Source of the DNA: Prostheceraeus crozeri
Lineage: Eukaryota > Platyhelminthes > Polycladida > Euryleptidae
DNA: 64,000 nucleotides
NCBI GenBank assembly: GCA_907163375.1
Contig: CAJQUW010012931.1
Location: 80,034 to 144,033, forward strand
Reading direction: 5' to 3'
This document shows, one piece after another, positions 24,169 to 35,823 of the stretch. Made by a program: the position numbers and the translations under genes. Under the pieces are notes generated by a model. It did no database searches. It was given only the letters and a program-made list of their open reading frames with translations, and had not been told where the DNA came from. How positions within the stretch are numbered: position 1 is the stretch's first letter; each line of letters begins with the position of its first letter.

Positions 24169-25233
24169 ATGGGAAATGACGGTTTTGTGAAAAATCTTAA
24201 GATGGTGCGTCAAATGTCTGATGCCGAAAGATGGCGTGCTATTGGCATGCTTGACGATGGAATGTCCCTTCGGGCAGTCGGACGACATTTCGGTCGTTCG
24301 CATACGACGATTGCCCGACGTCTCAAGAAAGCGAGAGCAAATGGTACCGTGGCACATGCTGGCGTTGGTGCAGTTCGTCACACAACTGCTAGAGCTGACC
24401 GGCGATTGCTCAGAATGGTGCGAGGCAATCCCATACTCCCCGCAACTCTGCTACGACTGATGTGGGGCGAAAGAAGTCGCAGAGGCAACATCCTGAGCTC
24501 GGGCACCATAAGAAATCGGCTTCGAGAACAAGGACTTCGCTCAAGGAAGATGCGCAAATGCCCCAGATTAACACCTGCGCATGTGGCACGAAGAGAGCGG
24601 TGGGCGATGCAACGAGTTCACTGGAGACTACCACAATGGAGACGTATCATCTTCACTGACGAAAGTCGGTTTCGTCTGTTCCGCAATGATGGCCGCATTC
24701 GTGTTTGGCGTGTGCCACGCCAAGAGATGCTGCAGCAACACGTCCAGCCTACTCATCAGCAACAGGGGCCATCCGTTCACGTGTGGGCAGGCATCACCCT
24801 GACGGGCAAGACCGAGCTGGTAGTGCTCAACACGAACGTGACTGGTGAGCGTTATGCTGAACTACTGCAAACGCATCTTCTGCCATTTGCGACTCGAACA
24901 TTCGGAGACGTGGCCAACTGGATCCTGCAAGATGATAACGCACCTTCGCATCGTGCATACAATGTGACGCAGCTGAAAGAAAACTTAGGGATACGGACTC
25001 TTCGCTGGCCATCAAGGTCGCCGGACATGAACCCGATCGAGCACGTGTGGGATTATCTGAAGCGCCAAGTTCAGCAGCGGGACCCGCCTCCGCAAACACT
25101 GCGTGAATTACAAGAGACAGTGGTTGCAGTTTGGCAACAAATTCCTCAAAATTTTCTGAGACGGCTCGTCCTCAGAATGCCGCGACGAATCAGTGCCTTA
25201 TTGACTGCTCGCGGAGGTTATACCCGCTATTAA
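24169..25233 (+). CDS. Tc1/mariner transposase (DD34E)
   Basis: This is a 354-residue transposase, full length for the family. Order: an N-terminal helix-turn-helix (about 15-60, DDGMSLRAVGRHFGRSH), a linker, a second helix-turn-helix (about 75-120), then the DDE domain. Catalytic residues are D164 (FTDESRF), D256 (LQDDNAPSH) and E291 (SPDMNPIEHVW), with 34 residues between the second D and E. It would cut and paste its own element between the inverted repeats. The start is the first ATG, 247 bp inside the element. No stop or frame break is seen, so activity, past or recent, is plausible. Confidence 0.9.
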   Translation: MGNDGFVKNLKMVRQMSDAERWRAIGMLDDGMSLRAVGRHFGRSHTTIARRLKKARANGTVAHAGVGAVRHTTARADRRLLRMVRGNPILPATLLRLMWGERSRRGNILSSGTIRNRLREQGLRSRKMRKCPRLTPAHVARRERWAMQRVHWRLPQWRRIIFTDESRFRLFRNDGRIRVWRVPRQEMLQQHVQPTHQQQGPSVHVWAGITLTGKTELVVLNTNVTGERYAELLQTHLLPFATRTFGDVANWILQDDNAPSHRAYNVTQLKENLGIRTLRWPSRSPDMNPIEHVWDYLKRQVQQRDPPPQTLRELQETVVAVWQQIPQNFLRRLVLRMPRRISALLTARGGYTRY

Positions 25234-25387
25234 CTTGTACAAGTATAGATGTTATGTTTAATAATTACTTTTCTTAATCACTAAAAGTTTGTCCTTTTCA
25301 TTTACATGTTATGTTTAATAATTTCTTTTCTTAATCACTAAAATTTTGTCCTATTCATTTACATTAGCTGTCAATCATGTCATTAGA

Positions 25388-25518
25388 CTCCTGACCGCCG
25401 TCGGGCCGTAGCACAGATATCTATGTCGGTTAGAATGCGTCTTCCATTCTTTATCAATCGTGTATAGCGATCAATTTGACGGATTTGACAGGTGGTGCGT
25501 TTTCAATTGTGCTAAGTG
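25388..25518 (-). repeat. Tc1-like right terminal inverted repeat
   Basis: This is the reverse complement of the left repeat. GACCGCCGTC, CAGATATCTATGTC, GCGTCTTCCATTC and the outer GGATTTGACAGGTGGTGCG match it. Confidence 0.8.
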
Positions 25519-25794
25519 TAGGTGAAATGCCTTCAGGTCTCAAGCCTTACCAAAACTTTAGTTGTATACTTTTCAAATTCGTGTGGTTATCAAAGAATGA
25601 TAAAGCAATTAAAGGAGCACTTCGGTCAATTTTTTAAGTTTGTCCGCATCGATGCTAGAGCATCAGTCAAGTTGATTTAGCGCCGTTAATTTGCAACGCG
25701 AGGCGCAGTTCTTTCGCTATACGTCGCACAATTCTCGGTGTGACGTCAGCTATGATGACAAAAACAATGACAAGGGATGGCAGCCATACACAGC

Positions 25795-25950
25795 GCTGAC
25801 TGCAGCACTGACGTCGTTAGATTGTCGTTTTAGAATAATCGTTTTTGCTGATGCTGGATTGGTGACAATCTACAAATTAGAAATATGAAGAAGCTCGTGC
25901 GCGAATTCAGGAAGAAAGCGTCGGTAACTCTCGGACTAACATGTCCGCGA
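25795..25950 (+). repeat. Direct repeat, copy 1
   Basis: The core CAATCTACAAATTAGAAAT and ATGAAGAAGCTCGTGCG recurs at 26815-26975 with few changes, and weaker similarity extends about 60 bp upstream. It is probably a fragment of a dispersed element. Confidence 0.55.
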
Positions 25951-26814
25951 CGTTCTATTGCTTTCAATGTCCATGGCCGTTCTAGTCCTTTAATATTATC
26001 TAGTGTGAGATTCTATGGTCATGACAACCGATGTTAGTGTTGCGGATAGAAAAACGGACTGTCCTGATCATAAATTGATATTCACAGAATTTACTTCAGG
26101 TGCAACACGGTTTCAGTAATTTGATTCAATTAAGATATAGCAACGTTTGCCTACAGATCGGTGTCTCACCGAGCAGCTGAAATTACCGTCAACAAACAGC
26201 CATTGTCCATTCTAGTCCTGACTTATGCACAGTGAAAAGTCAGATTTCTATGGATATATCTATCATCTAGAATATATGTTAAAAATAGGACTTTTGTGGA
26301 ATAGATAATGAACCGATTCACAAGAGCTTATAATTAGCGTTGATCAGACGAGATGAAATGATTTTCTGAAAACTAAAACAATCAGCAAGAATGACCGAAA
26401 TACGTCATACACGTAAGTGATATGGATACCGTCTACACTTGTCGGAATACAATTGAAGTAGGAAATCGGATTGAAGAAGGAATAAGAATTGTCTATCTCA
26501 ATTCACAATCATCTGCTAAAGTCACTAAATTCACGTCTTCATTAAATAAAACGTGTTGCACTTAAAAGAAATTCTGTGAATATCGCTTTGTGATAGTGCC
26601 TCTCTGTTCGCTTATCTGCAACAGTAGCATCGGTTGTCATGGTGCTTTCTTTATCTTTAGGCCAAGCTAGAGTCTATGAGAAGCATCACATTTCTGCCTA
26701 CTCCGGAAGATATCCTAAAAGTACGATCAATTTCATGAAAATTGCAAATCAGTCCGTTTTTAAGTGCATCAAACTCAGAAGTACATGGATTCGCATAATG
26801 GAATTTTGCGATGT

Positions 26815-26975
26815 TTGACGCTCTCTAACTTGCAGGACGACTGTAACTACATCTTAAGCATTGTCATTTTATTGATGTTGCTTGGCAATCTACAAATTAG
26901 AAATATGAAGAAGAAGCTCGTGCGTGAATTTTGGAAGAAAACGTCAATAGCTCTAGCACTAAATAAGTCTGATCA
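26815..26975 (+). repeat. Direct repeat, copy 2
   Basis: This is the second copy of 25795-25950. Here the frame is open for about 70 codons (to 26979) with a basic stretch, NMKKKLVREFWKK. I do not recognise the protein. Confidence 0.5.
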
Positions 26976-27454
26976 CTAAAAAATTCTCTCAAAGATTTAA
27001 GAATTTACTTGGATTATGTGGAAGATGGATTCGTGGTCGCTAGCCGGAATAAAGCTATGGAATCAATTATTCTGCCAGTTTAGAATACAAGTATTAATGA
27101 ATGAGCTATAGGCTTCAAAACTGATGATCCTGTACCTGTAAAACTGTGGATAGCAACATTGATGACATTTCACTGGTTAGAATTTGAGCACTGACTGTGC
27201 TGATGATATTCTTAAACTTCAAAATAAAGATTTTTTGGATGCCTAAACTACTCATTACACAAGAATCCTAAGGAAATTCCATCCTGTCCTGGTCATGTAC
27301 ATGTATTGATGACATTCATTCTATGTAGATTAAATTGTTTTATCAACCAAAAGAATCGCAACATTGTAAGAGCAGCATGCATTATAACGGGTGCTTGAAA
27401 CCCTTCTTTATCTCAAATAAAGTAGCGGAACATCAGTGCAACGGTTCTTCTGTT

Positions 27455-28515
27455 TGAATCGGCTCTCGTACCGGTGCACCGAAATTCAATTATGATTAAT
27501 TCATCTTATTTATTGTCTTAGTCCCAGCAAAAATGGGGAGGAAAATATTTAAAGTGTGAGCCAAATATATCATTGATCACATTAGGATAACATAATTCGA
27601 TTCCATTTGTCAATTCAATTCAAACTTTCAACTTTTGTATTATGATGCATCCGATGCATTTCCGGATGTTGAGAAAAAGGTGAAAGCAGTGACAAAAATT
27701 CAATAATTCATGTTCTTGATGAATCATTTTAGGCCAAGAAATCTGAATTCCCGTCACTCCAGGATTTTAGAATCTCATTGTAAATGCTGTGTACCCCGCC
27801 ATTGCACCTCTTACTAAGACAATATTGAAAGCTGCCAGTGATCCGTCCGAGAAAGTGTTCGAAGTCGAGTTATGTCGAGTTATGTCGAGATGCTGACCTT
27901 CTTGCATGATAATTTAGGCTATGTTTCCCGATAACCTGACCTTGTTCCAAACTTTTCTCCATTTCCTGATGTTTTCATGTATTTTGAAGAAATAGTCAAA
28001 ATATGCACAGGATGATATAAAACCAATGATAATAGGAAAATGATATTTTCGTTTCGTGCGCTACTTGCTTAGTTGCTTAGTTTGTTGCATATCTTTATCA
28101 TTTAAGTTTCATCTAGTATTAAAGAGTTCCATCAGAACTATCATTGGGACGTACGGATTAAGATTCAACTGCAAGTATTAGCAGATGTAAATTGAAAGAT
28201 ACCTATAGGCCTACACGTCTGCATCAAATTCTTAGGCACTTTAGAAGCTACATTATAATGCTATATAAAATTCGAATTGAATTTGTGGAAAATGTGGACA
28301 TTTATCAAGAAAAGATAGAGAACGCGCTTCCGAAGTTTTGAAGTCTTAATTCATTAACTATCACAAGACAATCTAGAACGTGAAGCAAATTATATTTTGG
28401 CTATACTGCAAATAGTGCTTCAGTGCACCTTTTTAAAATTTTCGGTGTACCGAACAGTGCACAGGTTATCATACCCAGTGCACCGGTGCGAGCAGGTGCT
28501 CAGACTCGAATTTCA
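27455..28515 (+). repeat. Dispersed repeat family, copy A
   Basis: Shared blocks with 32210-33200, in the same order: GGTGCACCGAAAT at the start, GATGCATTTCC-GATGTTGAGAAAAA, AATCATTTTAGGCC, GAATCTCA-TGTAAATGC-GTGTACCC, and CAGTGCA near the end. Copy A ends with CAGTGCACCGGTGCGAGCAGG, a motif also seen near 16720. Its ends look weakly inverted (GGTGCACCG versus CCGGTGC), so it may be a non-autonomous DNA element. Confidence 0.5.
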
Positions 28516-31500
28516 ATGCAGCTACATGTAGGAACCAATACTTCCTGAACATTTGACAGTGAATCGTGGAGCAATGGTTTGATCAGTAAACAGATGAATT
28601 TTGATTAACGTTGTACAGGTACAGCAGAAAGTCATGGATCTAGTAAAAATAGAGATTGAAGCATCTTAACCGAAATATTATCAATTGGAATTATCAAAAG
28701 TAAAATTCATTCATGAATGGGCTATATCAATTGCTTACAAATTATCAAGAGCTTAATGCAATTATCACAGAAATTGTAAGCTGAGATTGATAATTGCATC
28801 ACAAATATTGATGTTTGGTGTAATATGGAGAAGACTGAAAATCTGAATGAAAGAAACTTTCGAAATTAGACATTTGCAGATGGAGAACGATAATGTGGTT
28901 CATAAAAGAGGGTGGAGGTTGAACTCCAGACGAGACAACGGTGCATAAATTTTTGCTGAGAGAGTTTCAGCGATCTGCACAAGCGCATATCATCAATTCA
29001 TTCTTTTATACATGCATTTCCATGCTTCCCTAATGATAAAGAGCGAATTTTGCGCTTTCATAGAAAAAATGCGGTTTTCTGGCTTTTAAATAGAAATATC
29101 TCATGAAACATTCCTATGATATTTTTTCATGAGAAGCAGTCCTAGACTAAGTAAGTTTCTATCAAACTGCAATCTGCACTGTCAATAATTTCAATCAATT
29201 TATTCCCTTGCGCATTCATTGACATAGCTACCAAATGATGAAGGACGAATTTCTTGCCTTTCATTGAAAAAAACGCGTATTTGTCTGGCTTTTGGATAGA
29301 AGTAGGTCAGCATAAATATTTGAAAAGAAGCAGTCTTAGACAAACCAAAAAAATGCAGCCCTATGAACAGAATAAATTTTAATCTAGCTACTTATAAACT
29401 CTTACAAATGTGTCATATGAATCACCATTTAGCTGGAGATAGGAATTGCTTTCGATAAGTCGCATTTTCTCGAATGAAAATCGTGGCTTAAGTGATAGAG
29501 TCGGTCGTCTGAGGCTTTTTTACAATTTTTGCACGGACTCTTTTGTGAACAGGCTCCTGTTTACATGGGAAAGCTAAAAGGATCGAATGAGTTGTCTATA
29601 TCCACCAAATTTTCATTTAATCGCACCCCATTCTTTCTTTATCATCGCCTATCGATTAAAAACGCAATTTTGAATCTTTTTATAGTAACAGTGTGAGAAT
29701 AATTGCCATCATTTAATGATACATGTAGTCGATCGTCAATCCTCTACGAGTGCAATAGGCGCCAAGAACTCGCTTAGCATCATCAATTCTTAAACCGCAG
29801 GTAGAGAGTAGATCATAGTGAATTATTTTGACCTATTCGATAAAACTCAATTACTGAACTCAATTAGCAAAGTGCATGAGTTACAGGTGGAGTACCTAAA
29901 CTGTATATTGCTATATTAGAGCTGCTTGTGGTAAAAAATATAGCTCTTCAAATGATTGACCATGCTCACGTCAAATTAGGATAGCGTTTACTGATTTAAA
30001 TAAGAATCAAAAAGTTGTATAAGAACACAAGTTCAAATTGGCACAAAGATAAGAGTTCAATATCCATTGGGGAATAATCCAAAATCCAAAAACGACAAAG
30101 GCTCAGTTTACATATCAACTCAACATAAACTACAGCCGGATCTTGTTGACCTTAGATGTCAGTGATAATCACAATCTACTCCTCTTGCCAAGCAACGCAG
30201 AACTTGCAAGCATCTACGGAATTCCAAACCACTTCCGTGTCATTTTGCTCGCCTTGGCTTCGATTATATCTCCATTCTGGATAGGGAGATCTCATAAATC
30301 GTATAGGCCACATCGTGTTATAGGGATATCGTGTTTATCGTGTTATAGGCCACATAATCCTTGGGAGCACATAATCTTTGAGCCTCATTTGACCTGGTAG
30401 AGCTGTTCGGTTGATCTTGTTCAGGTACTTCAGTACCTACGCTTGTAGTTATACACCCTGGTGTTGGTCAGTCAATGGAAATGCATGCCGTCTTCCCATT
30501 GCGAGAATATATCGAAGGGTCATTGGGTCGGAGTCGGATCCTGAGTCGTGGTAGCTGGACGGCTCCGAAACCCTGATTATCATACATTTCGCTTATTAGT
30601 CGTTAGAATTGTTGCTGCTGATTGTTACTGGTTGTTGCCACTGACTATTCAAGATGTCTATTCCAGACAAGAAAAAGAGTGAGACAACTATTTGTATGGT
30701 GATGAATCAATTGACTTAATTTTCTGACATCCCACACTACCGGTGTGACATTCTTGTACGACACTATCCACTGGTTATACCCCTCATCCAGAGAGACGCA
30801 ATAATTCACAGATAGAGTCTCACATCAAATGCTGCCTTAAAAACTTATAAAAGTGCAGACTAGGTGAGCTAAGTCTTCTTCATTTAAAACAGGAAATTTT
30901 AATGACATTCATAAAGATCGGAATACATGAATCCAAAACCAAAGAATATGTCACACATTAAATCATATAAGTGTGTTGGAAAATTGAACATAATAACTGA
31001 AGATGTAAGAAACCAAAAACGTCTCGGTTTTCTGATTTTTTTCAGTCGGTTTCGGTTTTTGAAAAACTGCGGTTTCGGTTCGGTTTTGGGCTAAGAGCCG
31101 AGAACTAGCTGTTATTTATCATCATGTCTGGCAACAATGCTAAACATTTCAACTTAAATCAAAACTTACAATGTTGAAGTCGAAATCTGAAAGCTTTGCC
31201 TTAATCGTTTTAAGTTTTTCAGTGATCTAATTGCGATTATTTGATTCATTTTGCAGAAGTATAGTTCCGATTTCCAAAGTGTTATTCGACGAAAGTATTC
31301 CAATTAAGTTAGATAAGATGAAGTTTTGTCTGAATCTCCCTCCTGCATACCAAATCAAATTATGCATATGCATTTAAACCTGATAGGAAAATGTCCTCAC
31401 TAAAGAGTAACGGACATTGACGTTCACAAGTCGGAGATCACCGGCATGTTACTGAGACTGGGCACATGATATGTTTTGACAATGCGTAGCATTGATGAGG

Positions 31501-32209
31501 CGAAATGATGGCGGCAACGGCGCACTAAAGAAGCCAACTGGGTTCGGGCAACAAGACAAAGGTTGACTCAGGATCTTCATATGATACAGAATTATAATCC
31601 TTTATCGCATGTATTTTTTCTTTCAAGTTATCTTGGCATTATAAGAATGTTACTTTTATCTTTAATCAGTACTAAAATATCATCATTGACTCATTTTGTA
31701 AAGAGACTATTGTCATAATCTTATCAACACTTTTCATTCCTTCATGCGAATCTCGCAATAAATCACTAAGCGCATGATCATGATGTCTGACTCACCTCGA
31801 AAGCGCTCGCGCAAACCCAAGCATTGAGTTTTGCTACCAACAGCAGAGGGGACCTTCCGATCATATCATGTGGGAAAATATGTAAAAGATGTAAAGGATT
31901 TTATTCTATAATTTATCTGAAATTGAATTTGTAGTTATTTTTTAGGATAGGCAGTTTTTAGGATGATCAGTGTCAATGAGGCTACATAAATATGAATTCT
32001 AGAGGTAATCCTTACATGCACTGCAAGCTGTGCACCGGTAAAATCAGTAAAAATGACCTTAAAACTCGACAGAAAATATCCATGAATATCAGATATCTTT
32101 GACGAAACCACAAGGATTGATGACGCCACAGTTAAAATCAGTTAGCATCTGAAAAGCAATTGAATTATTTTTACACATTTTCTGTTCTGACTAAAAAGCA
32201 GCACGGTCA
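28516..32209. other. Non-coding stretch with local duplications
   Basis: I see no gene. About 29030-29150 and 29235-29345 are diverged tandem copies (words ATGATAAAG-GCGAATTT, CTTTCAT-GAAAAAA, TCTGGCTTTT, GAAGCAGTC-TAGAC), and a third weak copy may lie near 29625-29680. Small local repeats of CGTGTTATAGG and GGCCACAT lie at 30300-30360. 31010-31100 is a CGGTTT-rich low-complexity stretch. Confidence 0.45.
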
Positions 32210-33200
32210 ATTTTAATTAGTACTGTGCGCGGTGCACCGAAATGTTCGAATTTCGATCAAATTGATGTTTTACTGCACAGTTTCATTTATTGCGTGGAGA
32301 CAACTAACTACATTAAATCTATATATCATGAAAATAAAGCCCAAAATCAAGGATGCATCATGAATTGACCGATGCATTTCCTGATGTTGAGAAAAATGTG
32401 GAGAAAATGTCGGCACATGTAGATAATGCAAGTTCATGATAAATCATTTTAGGCCGCGAATATTCAGTTCCAGCGACCTCAGAATTCTGGAATCTCATAG
32501 TGAATGCCGTGTACCCTGCTGTTGTTCCAATTTCTAAGATAAGACTATCTCGGTATTCCAGCGGCCAGCGATCGGTTCGAAGGATTTTTCACTATCCGGT
32601 GGTTATATCATATCAGAGAGGGACTGCTTGAAACCGCCTAATGTCGAGATGTTGACCATCTTGCATGGTACGGTAATTTGTAGATAGCGGTGACATTGCT
32701 TCGAGAATTTCTACATTTTCTAATGAGCTCTGGTATTTTGAAAAAAACGAAAATAAACTCTTCCTTTGCTATATGTATATACGGTCGTATATATTTTAAA
32801 ATAATCAATTAAAAACCGGACGTTTCGTCCGCCACTGACTAAGTAACTTAATCACTTTAATTTTTTACCATTTCTTGTTGCATATCTCCATAATATCTGA
32901 TTTCATACAACTTTAAAAAATTCTATTAGAACTGTCATGGAGTCATTTGCAAGTGATGGCAAGATTAAATGTAAGGAAGCCTATACATGTAGGTCTGTTC
33001 CTTAGTGTAGGTCAAATTCCTCAGTACTATTAGAATTTTCCTTGTACTCTATAAAATTTGTATTGACTTCTATAGAAAACATGAATATTTATCATGAAAG
33101 ATGGAGACCATGCCTTCAAAATTTTGAAATTTTAAGTGACAATCTACATTATAAAGCGAAACAAATTATAATACGGCTACCCTTTGACAAGTGCTTCAGT
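32210..33200 (+). repeat. Dispersed repeat family, copy B (cut off by the Polinton)
   Basis: This is the second copy of the 27455-28515 family. Similarity to copy A runs through TGCTTCAGTGCA at about 33195 and then stops abruptly, which marks the likely left edge of the Polinton-like element. Confidence 0.5.
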
Positions 33201-33264
33201 GCAACTTCAGTAGTAAGCAAGTGACAAATACTGGATAGCGCAAGATGGCCGCCGTCGTGTCTGA

Positions 33265-34020
33265 GTCCCCCCCCTCTGGAACGACAGTGTCGTGGTGTGC
33301 CGTCCAGGTTGGCCGAGACAAGTCGCTGACGTCCCCCCCCTCTGGAACGACAGAGTGTGAGACTCGGGTGAATGGGTCCGACCGCCTGGTGGACGTGGGC
33401 GACCGTCTAGGTTGACGTGGGCGACCGTCTAGGTTGACATGGGCGACCGCCTAGGTTGTCTTGGATGGTGAAACGGAGGCCAGATTCGGATTCAGCGTGA
33501 AATTCTGCATCTGTATGGTGAATTTGAAAGCAATCGGAGATAAAAATTTTTTCGCTGACGTCCCCCCCCCTTTGTTCTAACTTTGGTTCTAGTGGACGGA
33601 TTTTGTTCGTTCGACTTGCATTGGAAAGAGGATGAAACACTGCTCGACCACATGTTTGGTTGCGAGTCAATCGGAGCAGCCGTTCAAAAGTTAGAGCGGT
33701 TACAAGATTTTAGGTCGGAGCTCACCTGAAAAAATCCTAAGTGTCAGAGTGACTTTGTATGGGAAAAATTAAAAATTTTCCAAAGTGTGGAATTTCGACC
33801 TGGGACTGTCACCAAAACATTTTTCATCAAATTTTGAAATTTCACTGACGCCCCCCCCTCTGGACAGCTTGCTTCGATTTTGGCTTCCAGTGGATGGATT
33901 TTGTCGTGCGATAGCTCGTTTGAAAGCTAAGAGTGAGACAAATTCAGTGAAAGAATTGGCTTGTTCCTATCTGTCTTCGTTTAGATGTGAGACGCCATTT
34001 AAGATTTTGGGACATTGGCG
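33265..34020 (+). repeat. Left-end module with repeated C-tracts
   Basis: Runs of seven to nine C in a GACG(T)CCCCCCC-TCTGGA setting occur near 33267, 33333, 33560 and 33848. The 33560 and 33848 units share a further stretch (TTTTGG-T-C-AGTGGA-GGATTTTGT). This may be the terminal repeat region or an origin-proximal array. No copy was found at the right side. Confidence 0.5.
33392..33457 (+). repeat. Three tandem 22-bp repeats
   Basis: Three units of GAC(G/A)TGGGCGACC followed by G/C-TCTAGGTT or CCTAGGTT stand head to tail, with a partial unit just before. They lie within the left-end module. Confidence 0.75.
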
Positions 34021-34063
34021 AAAAACGACAGAGTTAGATTTCGAATCAGCTTGATGTTATTGT

Positions 34064-34110
34064 CCAATGAGGATCATCATCCAATGAGAATCAAGCATTT
34101 CTTTATAAAT
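34064..34110 (+). promoter_or_regulatory. CCAAT-CCAAT-TATA promoter of the left-end gene
   Basis: CCAAT boxes stand at 34064 and 34081 (17-bp offset), and TATAAATAG starts at 34104, 23 bp after the second CCAAT. The same design, including CCAATGA and the 17-bp offset, is found in opposite orientation at 50527-50574. A TC dinucleotide run (34174-34190) lies in the leader. Confidence 0.75.
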
Positions 34111-34217
34111 AGCGAGCCTTCCACAGTGAGAATCATTCCATCGTTGAATCACACGAGTGACGGACGCACATTTTCTCTCTCTCTCTCTCTAGTTCCCTGT
34201 TCTATTATCCAACTAAA

Positions 34218-34993
34218 ATGGTAAGTCGCTACTTCCCTCCCTCTCCTCCCTTGAACGTAAACTTAATACAATCTTTTTTCATTTTCAGGCATCTACTCCA
34301 TCTGCTGCACTAGTAGGACAAAATGGCGGTCAAACGTTACAAGGTTCGCTACGGTCAGATCATCTACAACTGAGGCCAGTGGAAGAAACATCCAAGGTAC
34401 ATAATCCTACACCGCTACAGCGTAAATTTAAACAAGCCTTGCGTTATGATGATCATAGCGTAGTACTCCAAACGGGAATGCTCCCTTCCACGGATGTCAA
34501 GATAATGCACAATCAGTATGGGGACTACATACTGATCCCCGTGAGTCCGTACATTCGCCACCAACTTGATATTATTGAGGAGTACGTGACATTAAATATG
34601 GACATTCCTACTCCTCTTGCTCAAGAGTGGAAGGCGAGAGATGACAAGGATACTCCCTATAGAAAGATTTGGGATGGTAATCACATTTGCCTACCGGTAT
34701 CACATTGGTGTACTTACTATAAGAAGGATGGAGATCATTCAAAACCCATCAGATGTGATGAGCTCGGAGAAGGTACTTGGGATATCCTTTTCAAAGTGAA
34801 TGGGCTATATTATGGTCGACACAAGGATAATAAAATAGCCTCTCTCTCCATGCATATGGAATCCATCCTATATATTCCGAAACCACCCAACGTGGACGAC
34901 ATAATTGATCAAATCCTTAACAGCAGTGGTACGAAGCGCAAGTCGGAGAAGAATGCTACATCAAAACGCAAATCAAAGAAGGAGAATTGCTAG
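34218..34993 (+). CDS. Left-end Polinton protein, unknown, with spliced ATG-only leader exon
   Basis: The main exon (34289-34993) is open for 235 codons. An ATG at 34218-34220 is followed at once by a GTAAGT donor, and a 68-bp intron ends in TTTTCAG at 34288, in phase with the main exon. The protein has a strand-rich middle (HICLPVSHW, GTWDILFKVNGLYYG, ILYIPKPP) and a Lys-rich tail typical of a nuclear or DNA-binding protein. An OB-fold or ssDNA-binding role is only a guess. The promoter and leader match those of the PolB-side gene at the other end. Confidence 0.65.
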
Positions 34994-35153
34994 TCCTTTC
35001 CTAACTCTACCCTATGACAATTCGCTTATGTGCTTTGAGTGTCGTAGACGTGGTCTTATTAGATACATTTTACTTCTTCGTTGCCATCATATCATTTGTG
35101 TATTTTGTCGTGAAAAGCATCGATGTAATTCTTCATTTTGTAATATGTTATAG
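34953..35153 (+). CDS. Small RING-like zinc protein
   Basis: About 66 codons overlap the end of the previous gene in another frame. A basic N-terminus (NANQRRR) precedes CFECRRRG, then LRCHHIICVFC and CNSSFC. The cysteine/histidine spacing (CxxC...CxHxxCxxC...C) resembles a short RING or zinc-ribbon. The true start could be 34953 or the later ATG at 35028. It is the first of two such proteins in this end of the element. Confidence 0.5.
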   Translation: MLHQNANQRRRIASPFLTLPYDNSLMCFECRRRGLIRYILLLRCHHIICVFCREKHRCNSSFCNML

Positions 35154-35205
35154 AACGTTTCCTTAGATGTGTAAATTTCCGTTTTAGGCTTCTATCATCA
35201 TTTTT

Positions 35206-35736
35206 ATGGATTGTGAGGGTGAACCTGTACAGGAGCTGAGTGCTATTGCTATGAACAATTGGACATATCAGATTGTTAGTGTCTATCATCAACATGCCAA
35301 CTGCGATCCCAATGTTGATCAATGGGCGAGAAAACACATTCATGGACTTAATCTGAAATATTTGCAAGACTATGGCTTTTCTTGTGAAAGTGCTCTTCTT
35401 ATTGACTTTAAACGATGGTTAGCTGCTTTCAATGTTATACGCATCTTTTGTAATAATCCTGGTAAGGAGAGGAAAGTATTTCCCAATCTAATCATTGATG
35501 ATATTTTGCTCCCACCTTGGGATACTAGAGTGAATCAACATTATCATGAAGTCACGAAACGTTTTAAGGATTTGTGTGTTCCTATTTTGTCTGTTCGTTG
35601 TAGTAGCTACGTTCATAACCAATGCTTCTTTCCTCCTTACCTCAACACTGCCAAAGTCCTGTATGGTTATCATTGCTCGCTGTATGATAGTTACCAGCTG
35701 TATCTATTTTATCTCTTTCAAACCATTGATTTATAA
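35206..35736 (+). CDS. DEDDh 3'-5' exonuclease-like protein
   Basis: A 176-residue frame. MDCEGEPVQE at the N-terminus gives the Exo I D-x-E. IHGLN follows, as in many DEDDh enzymes. A later NNPG...LIIDD region is a possible Exo II area, and YHCSLYDSYQLYLF fits the Exo III H-x4-D. Such enzymes trim DNA or RNA 3' ends. Polinton PolB already carries its own exonuclease domain, so this would be separate, perhaps for RNA, repair or host defence. AATAAA lies just after the stop (35759-35764). Confidence 0.55.
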   Translation: MDCEGEPVQELSAIAMNNWTYQIVSVYHQHANCDPNVDQWARKHIHGLNLKYLQDYGFSCESALLIDFKRWLAAFNVIRIFCNNPGKERKVFPNLIIDDILLPPWDTRVNQHYHEVTKRFKDLCVPILSVRCSSYVHNQCFFPPYLNTAKVLYGYHCSLYDSYQLYLFYLFQTIDL

Positions 35737-35823
35737 TGCATGCTTGTTACCGTTATTCAATAAATGTTACTATGAGAAGAGTTGTTGTTTTCATGCAATG
35801 GATGGGTTAGATAAAGGGCGATC

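Larger units (their letters stand above)
23922..25518 (+). mobile_element. Tc1-like DNA transposon, looks intact (1597 bp)
   Basis: The element begins CACTTAGCACAATTG and ends with the reverse complement, flanked by TA on both sides (23920-23921 and 25519-25520), the classical Tc1/mariner target duplication. It holds one uninterrupted transposase. It has terminal inverted repeats of about 130 bp, longer than the simple Tc1 type. The outermost 37 bp look perfectly matched. Confidence 0.9.

Noticed and set aside
24106-25099. Several ORFs on both strands over the Tc1 transposase
   Set aside because: They are shadows of the transposase frame, which alone has family motifs.
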